From Flavobacterium panacis (GTDB taxonomy: Bacteria > Bacteroidota > Bacteroidia > Flavobacteriales > Flavobacteriaceae), in the NCBI RefSeq assembly GCF_024649945.1, contig NZ_JANKMS010000004.1, positions 62,001 through 126,000 of the forward strand: 64,000 nucleotides of DNA, written 5' to 3'. The notes under the pieces are model-generated. The model was not told the DNA's origin. It ran no database searches and worked only from the letters and a program-made list of their open reading frames with translations. A program made the translations under genes and the position numbers. Shown here one piece after another: positions 1 through 9,521 of this stretch. The stretch's first letter is position 1; the number at the start of each line of letters is the position of its first letter.

Positions 1-490
<490 letters not shown>

Positions 491-506
491 TAATATATAT
501 TTTTGC

Positions 507-536
507 AAAATCCCGTTATGTAAGTAACGGGATTTT
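507..536 (+). terminator. Terminator after gapA
   Basis: A perfect 12-bp stem (507-518 paired with 525-536) encloses a 6-nt loop and ends in a T-rich run. It lies 17 bases after the gapA stop codon and has the form of an intrinsic terminator. Confidence 0.85.
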
Positions 537-619
537 CTTATTTTGTTACCTCTATAATTAATGTAAAAAGTACACTTTTAAATTGAAAATAGAGAAACCT
601 AATCCCAAAAACTAAACAA

Positions 620-1471
620 ATGAAATTAATAGTTGACAGTGGATCTACTAAAGCCGATTGGATTGCAATAGATGATAATGGAAAAGTATTATTCACAACA
701 CAAACTTTAGGATTAAATCCTGAGATTCTAGACGAACCAGAAATCATTGATAGATTGAATGATCGTTTCGATATCTTACAAAACAAAAAAAATGCTACAC
801 ATTTATTCTTTTATGGTGCCGGTTGTGGTACTGACAGAATGAAAGAGTGGTTGAAAAGAATTTTTCAAGAGTATTTCTCTAACGCAATTGTAGATGTTCA
901 GGAAGATACTTATGCAGCAGTTTATGCTACAACTCCAAAAGGACAAGAAGCTATTGTTTCTATCTTAGGTACAGGTTCAAACTGCAGTTACTTTGATGGA
1001 AAGGTTTTACATCAAAAAGTACAATCATTAGGTTATATTGTAATGGATGATTGTAGTGGAAATGTTTTCGGAAAAGAATTAATCAGAAAATACTATTTTA
1101 ATAAAATGCCTAAAGAATTGGCTGTTGAACTTGAAAAAGAGTACGACGTTGATCCAGATTTTATTAAAAATAAATTATATAAAGAAGCAAATCCAAATGC
1201 TTATTTAGCAACTTATGCTAAATTCTTAATTAAGCATAAAGACACTGAGTTCTGCAGAAAAATTATCTTTAAGGGGATGAAGTCTTTCGTTAAGAATTAT
1301 ATCAAGCAATTCGATAACTGTAAAGAAGTTCCTGTACATTTTGTGGGTTCTATTGCTTTCTATTTGAAAGATGAATTACAAGAAACTTTTGATAAATATG
1401 AACTTCAATTAGGAAATGTTTTAAGAAGACCTATTGATGGATTAATTGCTTACCATGTCGCTAATCAATAG
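620..1471 (+). CDS. BadF/BadG/BcrA/BcrD-type ATPase, N-acetylglucosamine kinase-like
   Basis: A 283-residue protein of the ASKHA (actin/hexokinase/Hsp70) fold. The N-terminal phosphate-binding loop reads VDSGSTKADW (residues 5-14), the second phosphate segment is around QEDTYAA (94-100), and ILGTGSNCSYFDG (115-127) is the adenosine/sugar-binding region. The length matches single-copy Bacteroidota members often annotated as BadF ATPase or GlcNAc kinase-like. The likely role is phosphorylation of an amino sugar or related sugar, but the substrate cannot be read from sequence. It starts at an ATG 130 bp after gapA and sits directly before mgsA, so it lies among central carbon genes. It could instead be a non-sugar ATPase of this broad family. 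Confidence 0.8.
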   Translation: MKLIVDSGSTKADWIAIDDNGKVLFTTQTLGLNPEILDEPEIIDRLNDRFDILQNKKNATHLFFYGAGCGTDRMKEWLKRIFQEYFSNAIVDVQEDTYAAVYATTPKGQEAIVSILGTGSNCSYFDGKVLHQKVQSLGYIVMDDCSGNVFGKELIRKYYFNKMPKELAVELEKEYDVDPDFIKNKLYKEANPNAYLATYAKFLIKHKDTEFCRKIIFKGMKSFVKNYIKQFDNCKEVPVHFVGSIAFYLKDELQETFDKYELQLGNVLRRPIDGLIAYHVANQ

Positions 1472-1481
1472 TTCTGGTTTT

Positions 1482-1856
1482 ATGGAAATTGCCATTATTG
1501 CTCATGATGGAAAAAAAGCGGACTTGATTGATTTCTTAATCAAAAATGAAGCGGTTTTACATAACGAAAAAATAAGGCTGATTGGTACTGGAACTACTGG
1601 AGGAAAGGCAGAAGCTGCTGGATTTAAAACCCAAAGAATGCTTTCTGGACCTCTTGGAGGTGATGCGCAAATTGCAGGTAGAGTTGCGGAAGGAATTACA
1701 CAGATGGTTTTCTTTTTTAAAGATCCTCTGTCAAGTCACCCACACGAAGCAGATATTAATATGTTGATTCGCGTTTGCGATGTACATAATGTGCCGCTGG
1801 CAACCAATGAGGCAACGGCACAATTATTATTAGATGCTATTGCACAGCAATTATAG
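1482..1856 (+). CDS. mgsA: Methylglyoxal synthase
   Basis: The enzyme turns dihydroxyacetone phosphate into methylglyoxal plus phosphate, a bypass that relieves sugar-phosphate build-up. The 124-residue form starting MEIAIIAHDGKK has the usual family start. GTGTTG (35-40) binds phosphate, SGPLGGDAQ carries the catalytic aspartate D61, and H88 in HPHEAD matches the conserved histidine. Upstream in-frame ATG and TTG codons (1455, 1446) would overlap the preceding gene and add residues that do not align with the family, so 1482 is preferred. It follows the BadF-type gene by 10 bp and is probably cotranscribed with it. Its 3' end overlaps convergent ridA by 20 bp. Confidence 0.93.
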   Translation: MEIAIIAHDGKKADLIDFLIKNEAVLHNEKIRLIGTGTTGGKAEAAGFKTQRMLSGPLGGDAQIAGRVAEGITQMVFFFKDPLSSHPHEADINMLIRVCDVHNVPLATNEATAQLLLDAIAQQL

Positions 1857-2217
1857 AAATCTCAACATTTACATTTTTTGGCAAACAAGCCACTTGAACC
1901 GTTTCACGAGCTGGAGCGGTTTTTTCGTTAAAATAAGATCCGTAAACAGTGTTTATGGCGCCAAAGTTATTCATATCCATAATGAATATAGTTGACTTCA
2001 CAACGTTTTCAAAAGTCATTCCTGCTGCTTCAAGAATCGCAGCGATGTTTTTCATAACCTGGTTGGTTTCGTCATTGATGTTGTCTGTAATCAATTCTCC
2101 TGATTCAGGATTGATTGCAATTTGTCCAGAAGCATAAAGTGTGTTTCCAGATAAAACGGCTTGATTATAAGGTCCGATTGGAGCCGGAGCTTTCTCGGTA
2201 AAAATGATTTTTTTCAT
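1837..2217 (-). CDS. ridA: RidA family reactive enamine/imine deaminase
   Basis: A 126-residue member of the YjgF/YER057c/UK114 family, a trimeric cytoplasmic enzyme that hydrolyses reactive 2-aminoacrylate and other imines. Visible hallmarks are IGPYNQAV near the N terminus, YASGQIAINPESGEL, the KNIAAILEAAGMTFENVVK segment, and PARETVQVACLPKNVNVEI, which holds the catalytic arginine and the conserved glutamate. The start MKKIIFTEKAPAPIGPYNQ fits the family. A longer upstream start would run into the lptD-like gene. It lies 28 bp downstream of that gene on the same strand and probably shares its transcript. Its end overlaps mgsA. Confidence 0.92.
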   Translation of the reverse strand: MKKIIFTEKAPAPIGPYNQAVLSGNTLYASGQIAINPESGELITDNINDETNQVMKNIAAILEAAGMTFENVVKSTIFIMDMNNFGAINTVYGSYFNEKTAPARETVQVACLPKNVNVEISIIAVQ

Positions 2218-2245
2218 AATGAAAGTATTTTGATTCGAAAGTAGT

Positions 2246-4891
2246 TTATCGATTAGAAACGCTTCGTTTGTTCCATTTAATGTCACTAAGCATACCGGAT
2301 TTAATTCCAATGAAAAAGTTCCAGTTGGAATTTGTTCCCATTGGTTGCCAGTTAAAGGCCATTCTCCAGCTTAATAAATCTCTTTCAAAACGGAACTGAG
2401 TAAAGGTAACTCCTTTTTGTACAAAGTCATAACCAGTAGAAACACCACCTTTCCATTTTGGAGTGATGTCCGTGTTAATCGAGATCATAAGTGAGTTTCC
2501 TGAAATTTGGTTTTGCCTTGTCGTATTAGAATAGGTTAGGGAATAAGCTAATGTCATATCCCATGGAATTTTCGAATTAAAGAACTCGGTAATTACATCT
2601 TCTTTTTCAGGTTCGTTCGCAAACTGACTGTTCCTGCTATCATTTAAATCAGTATTCGTTCCAAACAAGTCATCGTTTCGTCCTCCATTCCTCTGACTCT
2701 GGTTGTTCTTTTCCTTGCCAGTTCCCTTATTGGAAAAAGAGTAGTTAACAGTTACGTTTGCACTGGTTAATCTGAATAAGCTTCCTCCGTTGTCAATATT
2801 GAAAGTGCTAATTCTGTTGTTACCACTGTCAAGAGCATAAGGATCTAATGTGGCACCAAAGTTCATATTCATTTTATTGTCAAAAAACTGAGTTCCTCCA
2901 CTTACTAATACAGGTTGCCATGCAAGAGTTGTTCTTCCGTCAGCATTAAAATTATAACTCGTACTAAAGTTTAAATTGTTTAGTAACATTATTTTTTTAG
3001 GCTCTGTTTTGGTGCTGTCTCTGTCTCTTACTTTGGCTTCAAAAGTATTACTTAAAGCAAAACCAACAATGTTTGAGTTTTCTTTTCCTGGTGCTCCAAA
3101 AAGACCGTTTTCGAATCGGGTATATTGAGAAGTGATTGTTCCTGTTGCATCAACTGAATAACTATCGTAATAGCGCTCAAAACTTGGTGTGTAAGCATAA
3201 GTTATACTTGGACGCATTACGTGTCTTATCGATTGAATTCTTTTATCATCACCAAAATTAAAAGTACCGTAAATTGTGGTTCCTAAATTGGTGCTGAAAT
3301 TATAAGTTCTGAAAGAATCAAATCCATTTACACTTTGGTCTTCTGCTTTTCCAGTAGTAGAATCGTAGCTTTTGCTGATGGTCTTATTTACCCAAGTTTC
3401 CTGGTAGGTTGTTGAAGCTCCTGCACTAAAATATTTGAAAATTTTAAAGTTGGTACTAAGTGGAATTGTATGTTGCATTCCTAATTGAGCATCCTTAAAC
3501 ATCTGTGGTTTAAAAAACAGGGAATCACTTGTTTTAAAGTAGTTTTTACCACTCACATTGTACTGTAAGTTGATGTTTTTAATGAATCCCTTTTTTACAC
3601 CGTTTTTTCCAACAAAAGGATATACACGATCAATACTTCCTTGAAAGGATGGAAGTGTCATAATGATCTCTTCTGTCTGCGTATTCTGGCTATGAGTTGC
3701 CGTTAACGCGATACGTGATCCTGGAATTGTATTAAAAGTTTTATTGTAGTTGATGGATGAACTTAAAGTGTTGTTCAAATTCGATCCAATATTGGCTTGA
3801 TTGATCGATTGTTTGAAGTATTTACTACTACCCATGTTAACGGATGCAGAAAAACTTGAATTCGGGTTTGATTTTGTGTCTTTAGAATGTGACCACTGAA
3901 TGTTGTAAATACCCTGTTTAGTGTAATCTGGATAACCTCGTTCGCTACTGATTAGGTTTTCAAAACGTATGTTTACGTTTCCTCGATACTTGTACCTGGT
4001 AGCATAAGCCGATTCAAATCGCATGGCGTAACTTCCGTTAGTGTAGTAATCCCCAAGCACCGTCAAGTCATAATTGTCGCTTAGAGCAAAATAATATCCA
4101 CCATTTTGTAGGGAGAAACCTCGTGTATTGGAGTCGTTGTAACTAGGTACAATAATTCCTGATACACTTTTTTCTTTGCTTAACGGGAAAAAAGCGTAAG
4201 GCAATGCAAGTGGGGTTGGGACATCTGCAATAACCATTTGTGTTAAACCAGCAACAATTTTTTTGCCAGGTACAAATTTTATTTTGTTAGTTCGGAAGTA
4301 ATATTCTGGGTGATCAATGTCTTCAGATGTAGTTATACGTGCTCCTCTTAAATAATAAACAGAATCGTTTTCTTTTTTGGTAACCCCTGCTTTAACGTTT
4401 AATTCGCCTTGTTTTGTTCTGGAGTTGTAGATTAAAGCTTTTTTTGTTTTGAAGTTAAAACGAATCGAATCAGGTTGTACTTCGTTTGATCCTTGTTTGA
4501 AATTAGGATATTGCACGAGAACACCAGTAGAATCTTTAATTCTTCCTGCGTAAACTTCATCTTTTTCATAATTAAGTACAATTATACCAGATTTTAATTC
4601 AACATCCTTATAGTATAATTCGGCTTCATTATATAAAGTAATCAGTTTTCTTTTCTGATCAATTTTGGCATAATCTTTAGCTACATACTTAACTTTTCCA
4701 TCTAGAAAAGTCTTTTTGGTTTTAACAGTATCCAGCTTTATCGTATCGGTAAGTGCAGGAGTTTCTTTATCTGTTTGTTTTACAGCAGGTAAAGGCTTTT
4801 TTTTGTTTTTTATTTCTTGCGAATATAAATTTCCACAACCTATAGTTAGGAAAAATGATATTAAAACGATATTAAATAAGTTTGTATGCAA
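2246..4891 (-). CDS. LptD-like outer-membrane LPS assembly protein
   Basis: An 881-residue exported protein. The N terminus has a hydrophobic signal sequence ending in LYSQ. An OstA-like beta-jellyroll region follows (about residues 60-200, short strands such as AELYYKDVELKSG). The rest is a long C-terminal region of alternating strands typical of an LptD barrel, with polar turns rich in N, S, T and Y. Bacteroidota annotate this type as putative LPS-assembly protein LptD, which inserts lipopolysaccharide into the outer leaflet. The start is taken at TTG 4891: the far ATG at 4975 lies upstream of a promoter-like sequence (4912-4943) and would add a non-signal extension. It is divergent from the amidase gene and upstream of ridA. 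Confidence 0.8.
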   Translation of the reverse strand: MHTNLFNIVLISFFLTIGCGNLYSQEIKNKKKPLPAVKQTDKETPALTDTIKLDTVKTKKTFLDGKVKYVAKDYAKIDQKRKLITLYNEAELYYKDVELKSGIIVLNYEKDEVYAGRIKDSTGVLVQYPNFKQGSNEVQPDSIRFNFKTKKALIYNSRTKQGELNVKAGVTKKENDSVYYLRGARITTSEDIDHPEYYFRTNKIKFVPGKKIVAGLTQMVIADVPTPLALPYAFFPLSKEKSVSGIIVPSYNDSNTRGFSLQNGGYYFALSDNYDLTVLGDYYTNGSYAMRFESAYATRYKYRGNVNIRFENLISSERGYPDYTKQGIYNIQWSHSKDTKSNPNSSFSASVNMGSSKYFKQSINQANIGSNLNNTLSSSINYNKTFNTIPGSRIALTATHSQNTQTEEIIMTLPSFQGSIDRVYPFVGKNGVKKGFIKNINLQYNVSGKNYFKTSDSLFFKPQMFKDAQLGMQHTIPLSTNFKIFKYFSAGASTTYQETWVNKTISKSYDSTTGKAEDQSVNGFDSFRTYNFSTNLGTTIYGTFNFGDDKRIQSIRHVMRPSITYAYTPSFERYYDSYSVDATGTITSQYTRFENGLFGAPGKENSNIVGFALSNTFEAKVRDRDSTKTEPKKIMLLNNLNFSTSYNFNADGRTTLAWQPVLVSGGTQFFDNKMNMNFGATLDPYALDSGNNRISTFNIDNGGSLFRLTSANVTVNYSFSNKGTGKEKNNQSQRNGGRNDDLFGTNTDLNDSRNSQFANEPEKEDVITEFFNSKIPWDMTLAYSLTYSNTTRQNQISGNSLMISINTDITPKWKGGVSTGYDFVQKGVTFTQFRFERDLLSWRMAFNWQPMGTNSNWNFFIGIKSGMLSDIKWNKRSVSNR

Positions 4892-4911
4892 AGGTTTAAA
4901 TGCTATTTTTG

Positions 4912-4943
4912 TAAAATTATGGCGTGTTTTTTGACATGTCAAA
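4912..4943 (-). promoter_or_regulatory. Bacteroidota-type promoter for the lptD-like gene
   Basis: On the minus strand TTTG (4940-4943) is followed after 20 bases by TAATTTTA (4912-4919), one mismatch from TAnnTTTG. Initiation would fall near 4905, just upstream of the TTG at 4891 and downstream of the ATG at 4975. That decides the start codon. Confidence 0.6.
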
Positions 4944-5024
4944 CTTACATATAATTTTTTGGCAAAAATAATCAATTCTAAAAATTATAACAGCTGCATT
5001 TTATTAAAATTAACTTTTAGATTT

Positions 5025-6146
5025 ATGAATAGAATTAACAAATTTAAGGTAATATTTACTTTATTTCTAATATTCCTGTCTTTTTATGCTCAGAGTCAGT
5101 CGAATGTATTCAAGGTAACTCTTGATGCTGGACATGGAGATCATGACTTTGGAGCTGTTTATAGCGGAAGGATTGAAAAAAATATTGCTTTAGCTATTGT
5201 TTTGAAAGTAGGGAAGATTTTAGAACTTAATCCAAATGTTAATGTAATTTATACTCGTAAAACGGATGTTTTTATAGATTTGGTCGAAAGAGCCAATATT
5301 GCAAACAGAGCAAATTCAAACATTTTTGTATCTATTCACTGTAATGCCAATAAAAATACAGCTGCCGACGGAACTGAAACTTATGTAATGGGTTTGAGTA
5401 AAGTGGCATCTAACCTTGAAGCGGCGAAAAAAGAGAACTCTGTTATTACATTAGAGAAAGACTATAAACGTAAATACGAAGGTTACGATCCGAATTCTCC
5501 TGAATCAATGATTGGAATGACATTAATGCAGGAAGAATATTTGGATAATAGTATTACACTGGCAACTAAGATTGAAGAGAATTTTGAAAAATTAGGAAAA
5601 AAACTTCGTCAGGGAGGTGTAAAACAAGCGCCATTTATGGTTCTTCATAAAGCGTATATGCCAAGGGTTTTGGTTGAAACAGGTTTTGTTTCAAATCCAA
5701 CAGAAGGAAACATTTTAAATTCAGAAGAAGGTCAGGATGATATCGCAAAAGCAATTGCAGAAGCGATCTTAAGTTATAAAAGAGAATATTTTGGGACAGG
5801 AGCGGAAGCTACTGAGAGTCGGCCCGTAAGAGATACTACTCCCACAAAACCAAAAGCAACTACTCCTGTTGCAGTGGCGAAAAGTGCACCAAAAGGAACA
5901 TTTTTTAAAGTACAGCTTATTGCAAGTATTAAGAAAACACCTTTAGAGCCTAAAAACTTTAAAGGTTTAAAAAATGTCAGTATGTTATTTGAAAACAATA
6001 TATATAAGTATTTCTACGAAGAGACTTCAAGTTACGAAACAGCCCAGAAATATTTGCAAGAAGCTAAAAGTAAAGGGTATGGCGCAGCTTTTTTAGTAGC
6101 AACAAGAGACGGAGAAAAAATCAGTATTCAGGACGCAATTAAATAA
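5025..6146 (+). CDS. N-acetylmuramoyl-L-alanine amidase with C-terminal SPOR-like domain
   Basis: A 373-residue exported zinc amidase (Amidase_3, AmiC/LytC type) that cuts the bond between muramic acid and the stem peptide during cell separation. A signal peptide covers residues 1-24. The catalytic domain (about 29-250) shows the zinc ligands: H37 in LDAGHGDHD, E51, and H105 in VSIHCNAN; the catalytic E218 is in LVETGFVSN. A low-complexity T/P/K linker (about 260-288) leads to a C-terminal ~75-residue SPOR-like domain (GTFFKVQLIAS to the end), which in known proteins binds denuded glycan at the septum. The ATG at 5025 is chosen because it begins the signal peptide. It lies 51 bp before mlaD. 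Confidence 0.9.
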   Translation: MNRINKFKVIFTLFLIFLSFYAQSQSNVFKVTLDAGHGDHDFGAVYSGRIEKNIALAIVLKVGKILELNPNVNVIYTRKTDVFIDLVERANIANRANSNIFVSIHCNANKNTAADGTETYVMGLSKVASNLEAAKKENSVITLEKDYKRKYEGYDPNSPESMIGMTLMQEEYLDNSITLATKIEENFEKLGKKLRQGGVKQAPFMVLHKAYMPRVLVETGFVSNPTEGNILNSEEGQDDIAKAIAEAILSYKREYFGTGAEATESRPVRDTTPTKPKATTPVAVAKSAPKGTFFKVQLIASIKKTPLEPKNFKGLKNVSMLFENNIYKYFYEETSSYETAQKYLQEAKSKGYGAAFLVATRDGEKISIQDAIK

Positions 6147-6171
6147 TAAGCCTAAGTTCGAATATTTATAT

Positions 6172-6179
6172 TAATTTTG
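6172..6179 (+). promoter_or_regulatory. -7 element upstream of mlaD
   Basis: TAATTTTG is an exact match to TAnnTTTG. It ends 17 bases before the TTG start at 6197, so mlaD can be transcribed separately from the amidase gene. I see no good -33 TTTG at the expected distance. Confidence 0.5.
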
Positions 6180-6196
6180 TACAAACACTTAGAATT

Positions 6197-7162
6197 TTGA
6201 AACTAACAAGAGAAATTAAAACGGCTATATTAGTCATCGTATCGATTTTATTATTTATTTGGGGTTATAGTTTTTTAAAAGGTCGTGACCTTTTTACAAA
6301 TTATAAAACTTTATATGTTCAGTATGATAATGTTGAAGATTTATCAGCATCAGCGCCTGTTACACTTAACGGGCTTGCCATTGGTAAAGTAAGTAAAATC
6401 ACTATAGACGAAGTAACTGGTAAATTATTGGTTGAACTTCAATTAAAAACAGATTTTCCAATTTCTAAAACAAGTACAGCAGCTTTGTATTCTCCAAGTT
6501 TAATTGGTGGAAAACAAATTAAGATTGTACCGAATATGGCAGATAAGGATTTGGCAGAAGACGGTCAGACTTTAGCATCTTCTGTTGAACTTGGATTAAC
6601 AGAATCATTAGGAGGTAAAATTGAGCCAATCCAGCAAAAGTTGGACAAAATGCTTTTAAATATTGATGTTCTGGTTACAGGATTAAATAATACTTTAGAC
6701 AAGCCAACTCAGGAAAATTTAAAGAAAACAATTGCAGAGTTGAGTCAGACAATGGCACAATTTCACAGAGCTTCGGGTAGTTTAAATTCTATTTTGGATA
6801 CTAATAAAGGTCAGATTAATGGTGTGGTTACTAACTTTAATAAAATGTCAAGTAACTTCAATAAAATTTCTGATTCTTTAAACAAAGCTGATTTAGGAAA
6901 AACAGTTCGTAATTTAAATCAAGCTTTATCTAAAGTTGATGGTTTGATGGCTAACTTGAATTCTGGAAAAGGTACTGCTGGTAAATTATTAAACGATGAT
7001 GCGCTTTATAATAATTTAGCAAAAACTTCAAAAGAGTTAGAATTATTATTGCAAGATGTACGTCTTTATCCAACTCGTTACGTAAACGTTTCTCTTTTTG
7101 GAAAGAAAAATAAACCTTATGTAGCACCAACAGAAGAAACAAGCTCAACAGATAAAAAATAA
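6197..7162 (+). CDS. MlaD family (MCE domain) lipid-transport protein
   Basis: A 321-residue inner-membrane-anchored protein. One N-terminal transmembrane segment (about residues 9-27) is followed by a single MCE domain (about 36-115: YVQYDNVEDLSASAPVTLNG, SPSLIGGKQIKI). A long helical or coiled region follows with N/K-rich heptads (about 150-300). In Mla systems MCE proteins form hexameric rings that pass phospholipids between the membranes. The start codon is TTG. It is 6 bp upstream of the membrane Fe-S gene and so probably cotranscribed, although no mlaE or mlaF lies in this window. Confidence 0.88.
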   Translation: MKLTREIKTAILVIVSILLFIWGYSFLKGRDLFTNYKTLYVQYDNVEDLSASAPVTLNGLAIGKVSKITIDEVTGKLLVELQLKTDFPISKTSTAALYSPSLIGGKQIKIVPNMADKDLAEDGQTLASSVELGLTESLGGKIEPIQQKLDKMLLNIDVLVTGLNNTLDKPTQENLKKTIAELSQTMAQFHRASGSLNSILDTNKGQINGVVTNFNKMSSNFNKISDSLNKADLGKTVRNLNQALSKVDGLMANLNSGKGTAGKLLNDDALYNNLAKTSKELELLLQDVRLYPTRYVNVSLFGKKNKPYVAPTEETSSTDKK

Positions 7163-7168
7163 TTATAG

Positions 7169-8506
7169 ATGGGTTATTTAGATAATATTTTATTCGCCAT
7201 ACTTCTTATAGTAGGTTTCGGTTTTTTTGCAGCGAGCGTAAAAAAAATCATCCGAAATATCAATTTGGGAGTTGATGTAGATCGAAAAGATAATCCTAAA
7301 GCTCGTTGGAAAAACATGGCATTGATTGCTCTTGGACAATCAAAAATGGTGAGACGCCCTGTTGCTGGAATACTGCATATTTTTGTATATGTAGGTTTTA
7401 TAATTATTAATATTGAATTATTAGAAATCATTATTGATGGACTTTTTGGAACACATCGAATTTTTGCTCCTTATTTGGGCGTTGTGTACGATGTTCTAAT
7501 TGCTTCATTCGAAATATTAGCTATACTTGTCATTATTGCTGTAGTTACTTTTTGGATTAGAAGAAATGTAATTCGTTTAAAACGTTTTATCAATTCTGAT
7601 TTAAATGGTTTCCCGAAAAGTGATGCGAATTACATTTTGTATTTTGAAACCGTTTTAATGGTTCTCTTTTTATTAATGAATGCATCTGATTTGCATTTAC
7701 AGAATGTTCCAGGAGGATATTCTCATTTTCATAAAGCAGGAAGTTATCCGATAAGTCAATTTATCGCTCCAATTTTTAATGGAACTTCTAATGAAATGGT
7801 TGCCCTATTATTTGAAGTTTTTTGGTGGTTGCATATTGCAGGTATTTTAGTTTTTATGAACTATTTATATTTCTCTAAGCATTTGCATATTCTTTTGGCT
7901 TTCCCGAATACTTATTTTGCAAATTTAAAACCAGAAGGACAGTTTGATAATTTAGCTTCAGTTACAAAAGAGGTGAAATTAATGATGGATCCAAATGCAG
8001 ATCCTTTTGCGGCGGCTCCTGTAGATGAGAATGCTGCCCCAGCTAAATTTGGAGCCAGTGATGTTCAGGATTTAAATTGGGTTCAGTTACTAAATGCATA
8101 CACTTGTACAGAGTGTGGTCGTTGTACTTCTTCTTGTCCTGCAAATCAAACGGGGAAAAAATTGTCTCCTCGTAAGATTATGATGGATACAAGAGATCGT
8201 TTGACTGAAGTTGGAAAGAATATTGATGCTAATAAAGGTGTTTTTGTTCCAGATAATAAATCTCTTTTAAACGATTATATTACTCCAGAAGAATTATGGG
8301 CTTGTACGTCTTGTAATGCTTGTGTAGAAGAATGTCCGGTAAATATTAGTCCGTTGTCTATTATTATGGACATGCGTCGTTATTTGGTAATGGAACAAAG
8401 TGCTGCTCCAATGCCATTAAATGCGATGATGACCAATATTGAGAATAACGGTGCGCCTTGGCAGTACAGTCAACAAGACCGTTTAAATTGGAAAAACGAG
8501 AATTAA
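7169..8506 (+). CDS. Membrane 4Fe-4S dicluster protein (heterodisulfide reductase/GlpC-like electron carrier)
   Basis: A 445-residue protein with five or six N-terminal transmembrane helices (about residues 5-250), resembling the cytochrome b/NarI-like membrane domain of respiratory Fe-S proteins. A cytoplasmic domain with two 4Fe-4S motifs follows: CTECGRCTSSCP (C313, C316, C319, C323) and CTSCNACVEECP (C379, C382, C385, C389). The next gene encodes the cysteine-rich CCG half usually fused or paired with such proteins, so the two probably form one quinone-linked electron-transfer unit. Histidines in the membrane helices could ligate haem, but I cannot prove that. The physiological donor is unknown. 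Confidence 0.82.
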   Translation: MGYLDNILFAILLIVGFGFFAASVKKIIRNINLGVDVDRKDNPKARWKNMALIALGQSKMVRRPVAGILHIFVYVGFIIINIELLEIIIDGLFGTHRIFAPYLGVVYDVLIASFEILAILVIIAVVTFWIRRNVIRLKRFINSDLNGFPKSDANYILYFETVLMVLFLLMNASDLHLQNVPGGYSHFHKAGSYPISQFIAPIFNGTSNEMVALLFEVFWWLHIAGILVFMNYLYFSKHLHILLAFPNTYFANLKPEGQFDNLASVTKEVKLMMDPNADPFAAAPVDENAAPAKFGASDVQDLNWVQLLNAYTCTECGRCTSSCPANQTGKKLSPRKIMMDTRDRLTEVGKNIDANKGVFVPDNKSLLNDYITPEELWACTSCNACVEECPVNISPLSIIMDMRRYLVMEQSAAPMPLNAMMTNIENNGAPWQYSQQDRLNWKNEN

Positions 8507-8619
8507 GATTTATTGTTTAATCGGTTAGTTGTTTAACCGTTTAATCGATTTTAAAATAATTTCGGCTTTGTTTATTTGTTCATTCAAAAAACGATTGTCC
8601 GATTTAACAAAGAAGTGAG
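8507..8619. repeat. Spacer with TTTAATCGGTT-type short inverted repeats
   Basis: The spacer between the two Fe-S genes has repeated TTTAATCG words and a small palindrome, CGGTTA...TAACCG (about 8521-8540). Similar TTTAATCGG words occur at 48545-48600, suggesting a dispersed spacer element. No gene is seen. Confidence 0.5.
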
Positions 8620-9411
8620 ATGTCAGAAAGTTTAGTAGTGCCAACAATGGCAGAAATGCTTGCCGAAGGGAAACAACCAGAAGTTTTGTTTTGGGTAGGT
8701 TGCGCAGGAAGTTTTGATGATAGAGCAAAAAAAATTACTAAGGCATTTGTGCGAATATTAAATCGTACGAATGTTTCTTTTGCGGTTTTAGGTGCAGAAG
8801 AAAGCTGTACTGGAGATCCTGCAAAAAGAGCTGGAAATGAATTTTTGTTTCAAATGCAGGCCATGATGAATATTGAGGTCCTGAATGCTTACGAAGCAAA
8901 AAAAATTGTTACGGCTTGTCCGCATTGTTTTAATACTTTAAAAAATGAATATCCGGAATTAGGAGGAAATTACGAGGTAATTCATCATACAGAATTTTTA
9001 AAATCATTAATAGATGATGGAAGATTAACTGTTGAAGGCGGACAATTTAAAGGGAAAAAAATTACTTTTCACGATCCTTGTTATTTAGGAAGAGCCAATA
9101 AAGTTTACGAAGCGCCAAGAGATTTAATTCAAAAATTAGACGTTGAATTAGTAGAGATGAAACGCTCTAAAGCAAATGGATTATGCTGTGGTGCGGGTGG
9201 AGCGCAAATGTTTAAAGATGCTGAACCTGGTAATAAAGAAGTAAATGTGCTTCGTACAGAAGATGCACTTGAAGTAAAACCAGATATTATTGCTGCGGGT
9301 TGTCCGTTCTGTAATACGATGTTAACAGATGGAATTAAACATGCACATAAAGAAGGAGAAGTAAAAGTACTTGATATCGCAGAATTAATTGCGAATGCGC
9401 AAGATTTATAA
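8620..9411 (+). CDS. (Fe-S)-binding protein with two CCG cysteine-rich domains
   Basis: A 263-residue soluble protein with the paired cysteine-rich (CCG) domains of heterodisulfide reductase subunit HdrB/D, GlpC and LutA-type oxidoreductases. The first half shows FWVGCAG, EESCTGDP and TACPHCFNTL; the second shows FHDPCYLGR, GLCCGAGGA and AGCPFCNTML. Such domains hold an unusual Fe-S cluster that carries out thiol/disulfide or lactate/glycolate-type redox chemistry. Its partner is the preceding membrane dicluster protein, 113 bp upstream. The substrate is not predictable from sequence. Confidence 0.85.
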   Translation: MSESLVVPTMAEMLAEGKQPEVLFWVGCAGSFDDRAKKITKAFVRILNRTNVSFAVLGAEESCTGDPAKRAGNEFLFQMQAMMNIEVLNAYEAKKIVTACPHCFNTLKNEYPELGGNYEVIHHTEFLKSLIDDGRLTVEGGQFKGKKITFHDPCYLGRANKVYEAPRDLIQKLDVELVEMKRSKANGLCCGAGGAQMFKDAEPGNKEVNVLRTEDALEVKPDIIAAGCPFCNTMLTDGIKHAHKEGEVKVLDIAELIANAQDL

Positions 9412-9415
9412 GTAA

Positions 9416-9452
9416 AGGTTCTAAGTTTCTAAGATACTAAGGCGCTAAGTTT
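9416..9452. repeat. 8-nt period CTAAG spacer repeat
   Basis: Four consecutive units of form nnnCTAAG with a period of 8 nt, followed by a T run and the word ACTTGAAGCCTGAAAC. Related elements lie at 27825-27857, 43908-43945 (opposite strand) and 51867-51923. It appears to be a dispersed intergenic element, not coding sequence. Confidence 0.6.
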
Positions 9453-9521
9453 TTTTACTTGAAGCCTGAAACTTTTGGAATCTAAATCTAAAAAACAACA
9501 ATCTAAAATCTAAATTTAAAA

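Noticed and set aside
538..786. Minus-strand frame over the start of the BadF-type gene
   Set aside because: It is antisense to a well-supported family member and has no recognisable product.
4892..4975. Longer ATG start for the lptD-like gene
   Set aside because: It lies upstream of the -7 element and adds residues ahead of a good signal sequence.
9416..9452. CRISPR-like or VNTR reading of the CTAAG repeats
   Set aside because: Units are 8 nt, too short and imperfect for CRISPR; treated as a dispersed spacer element.
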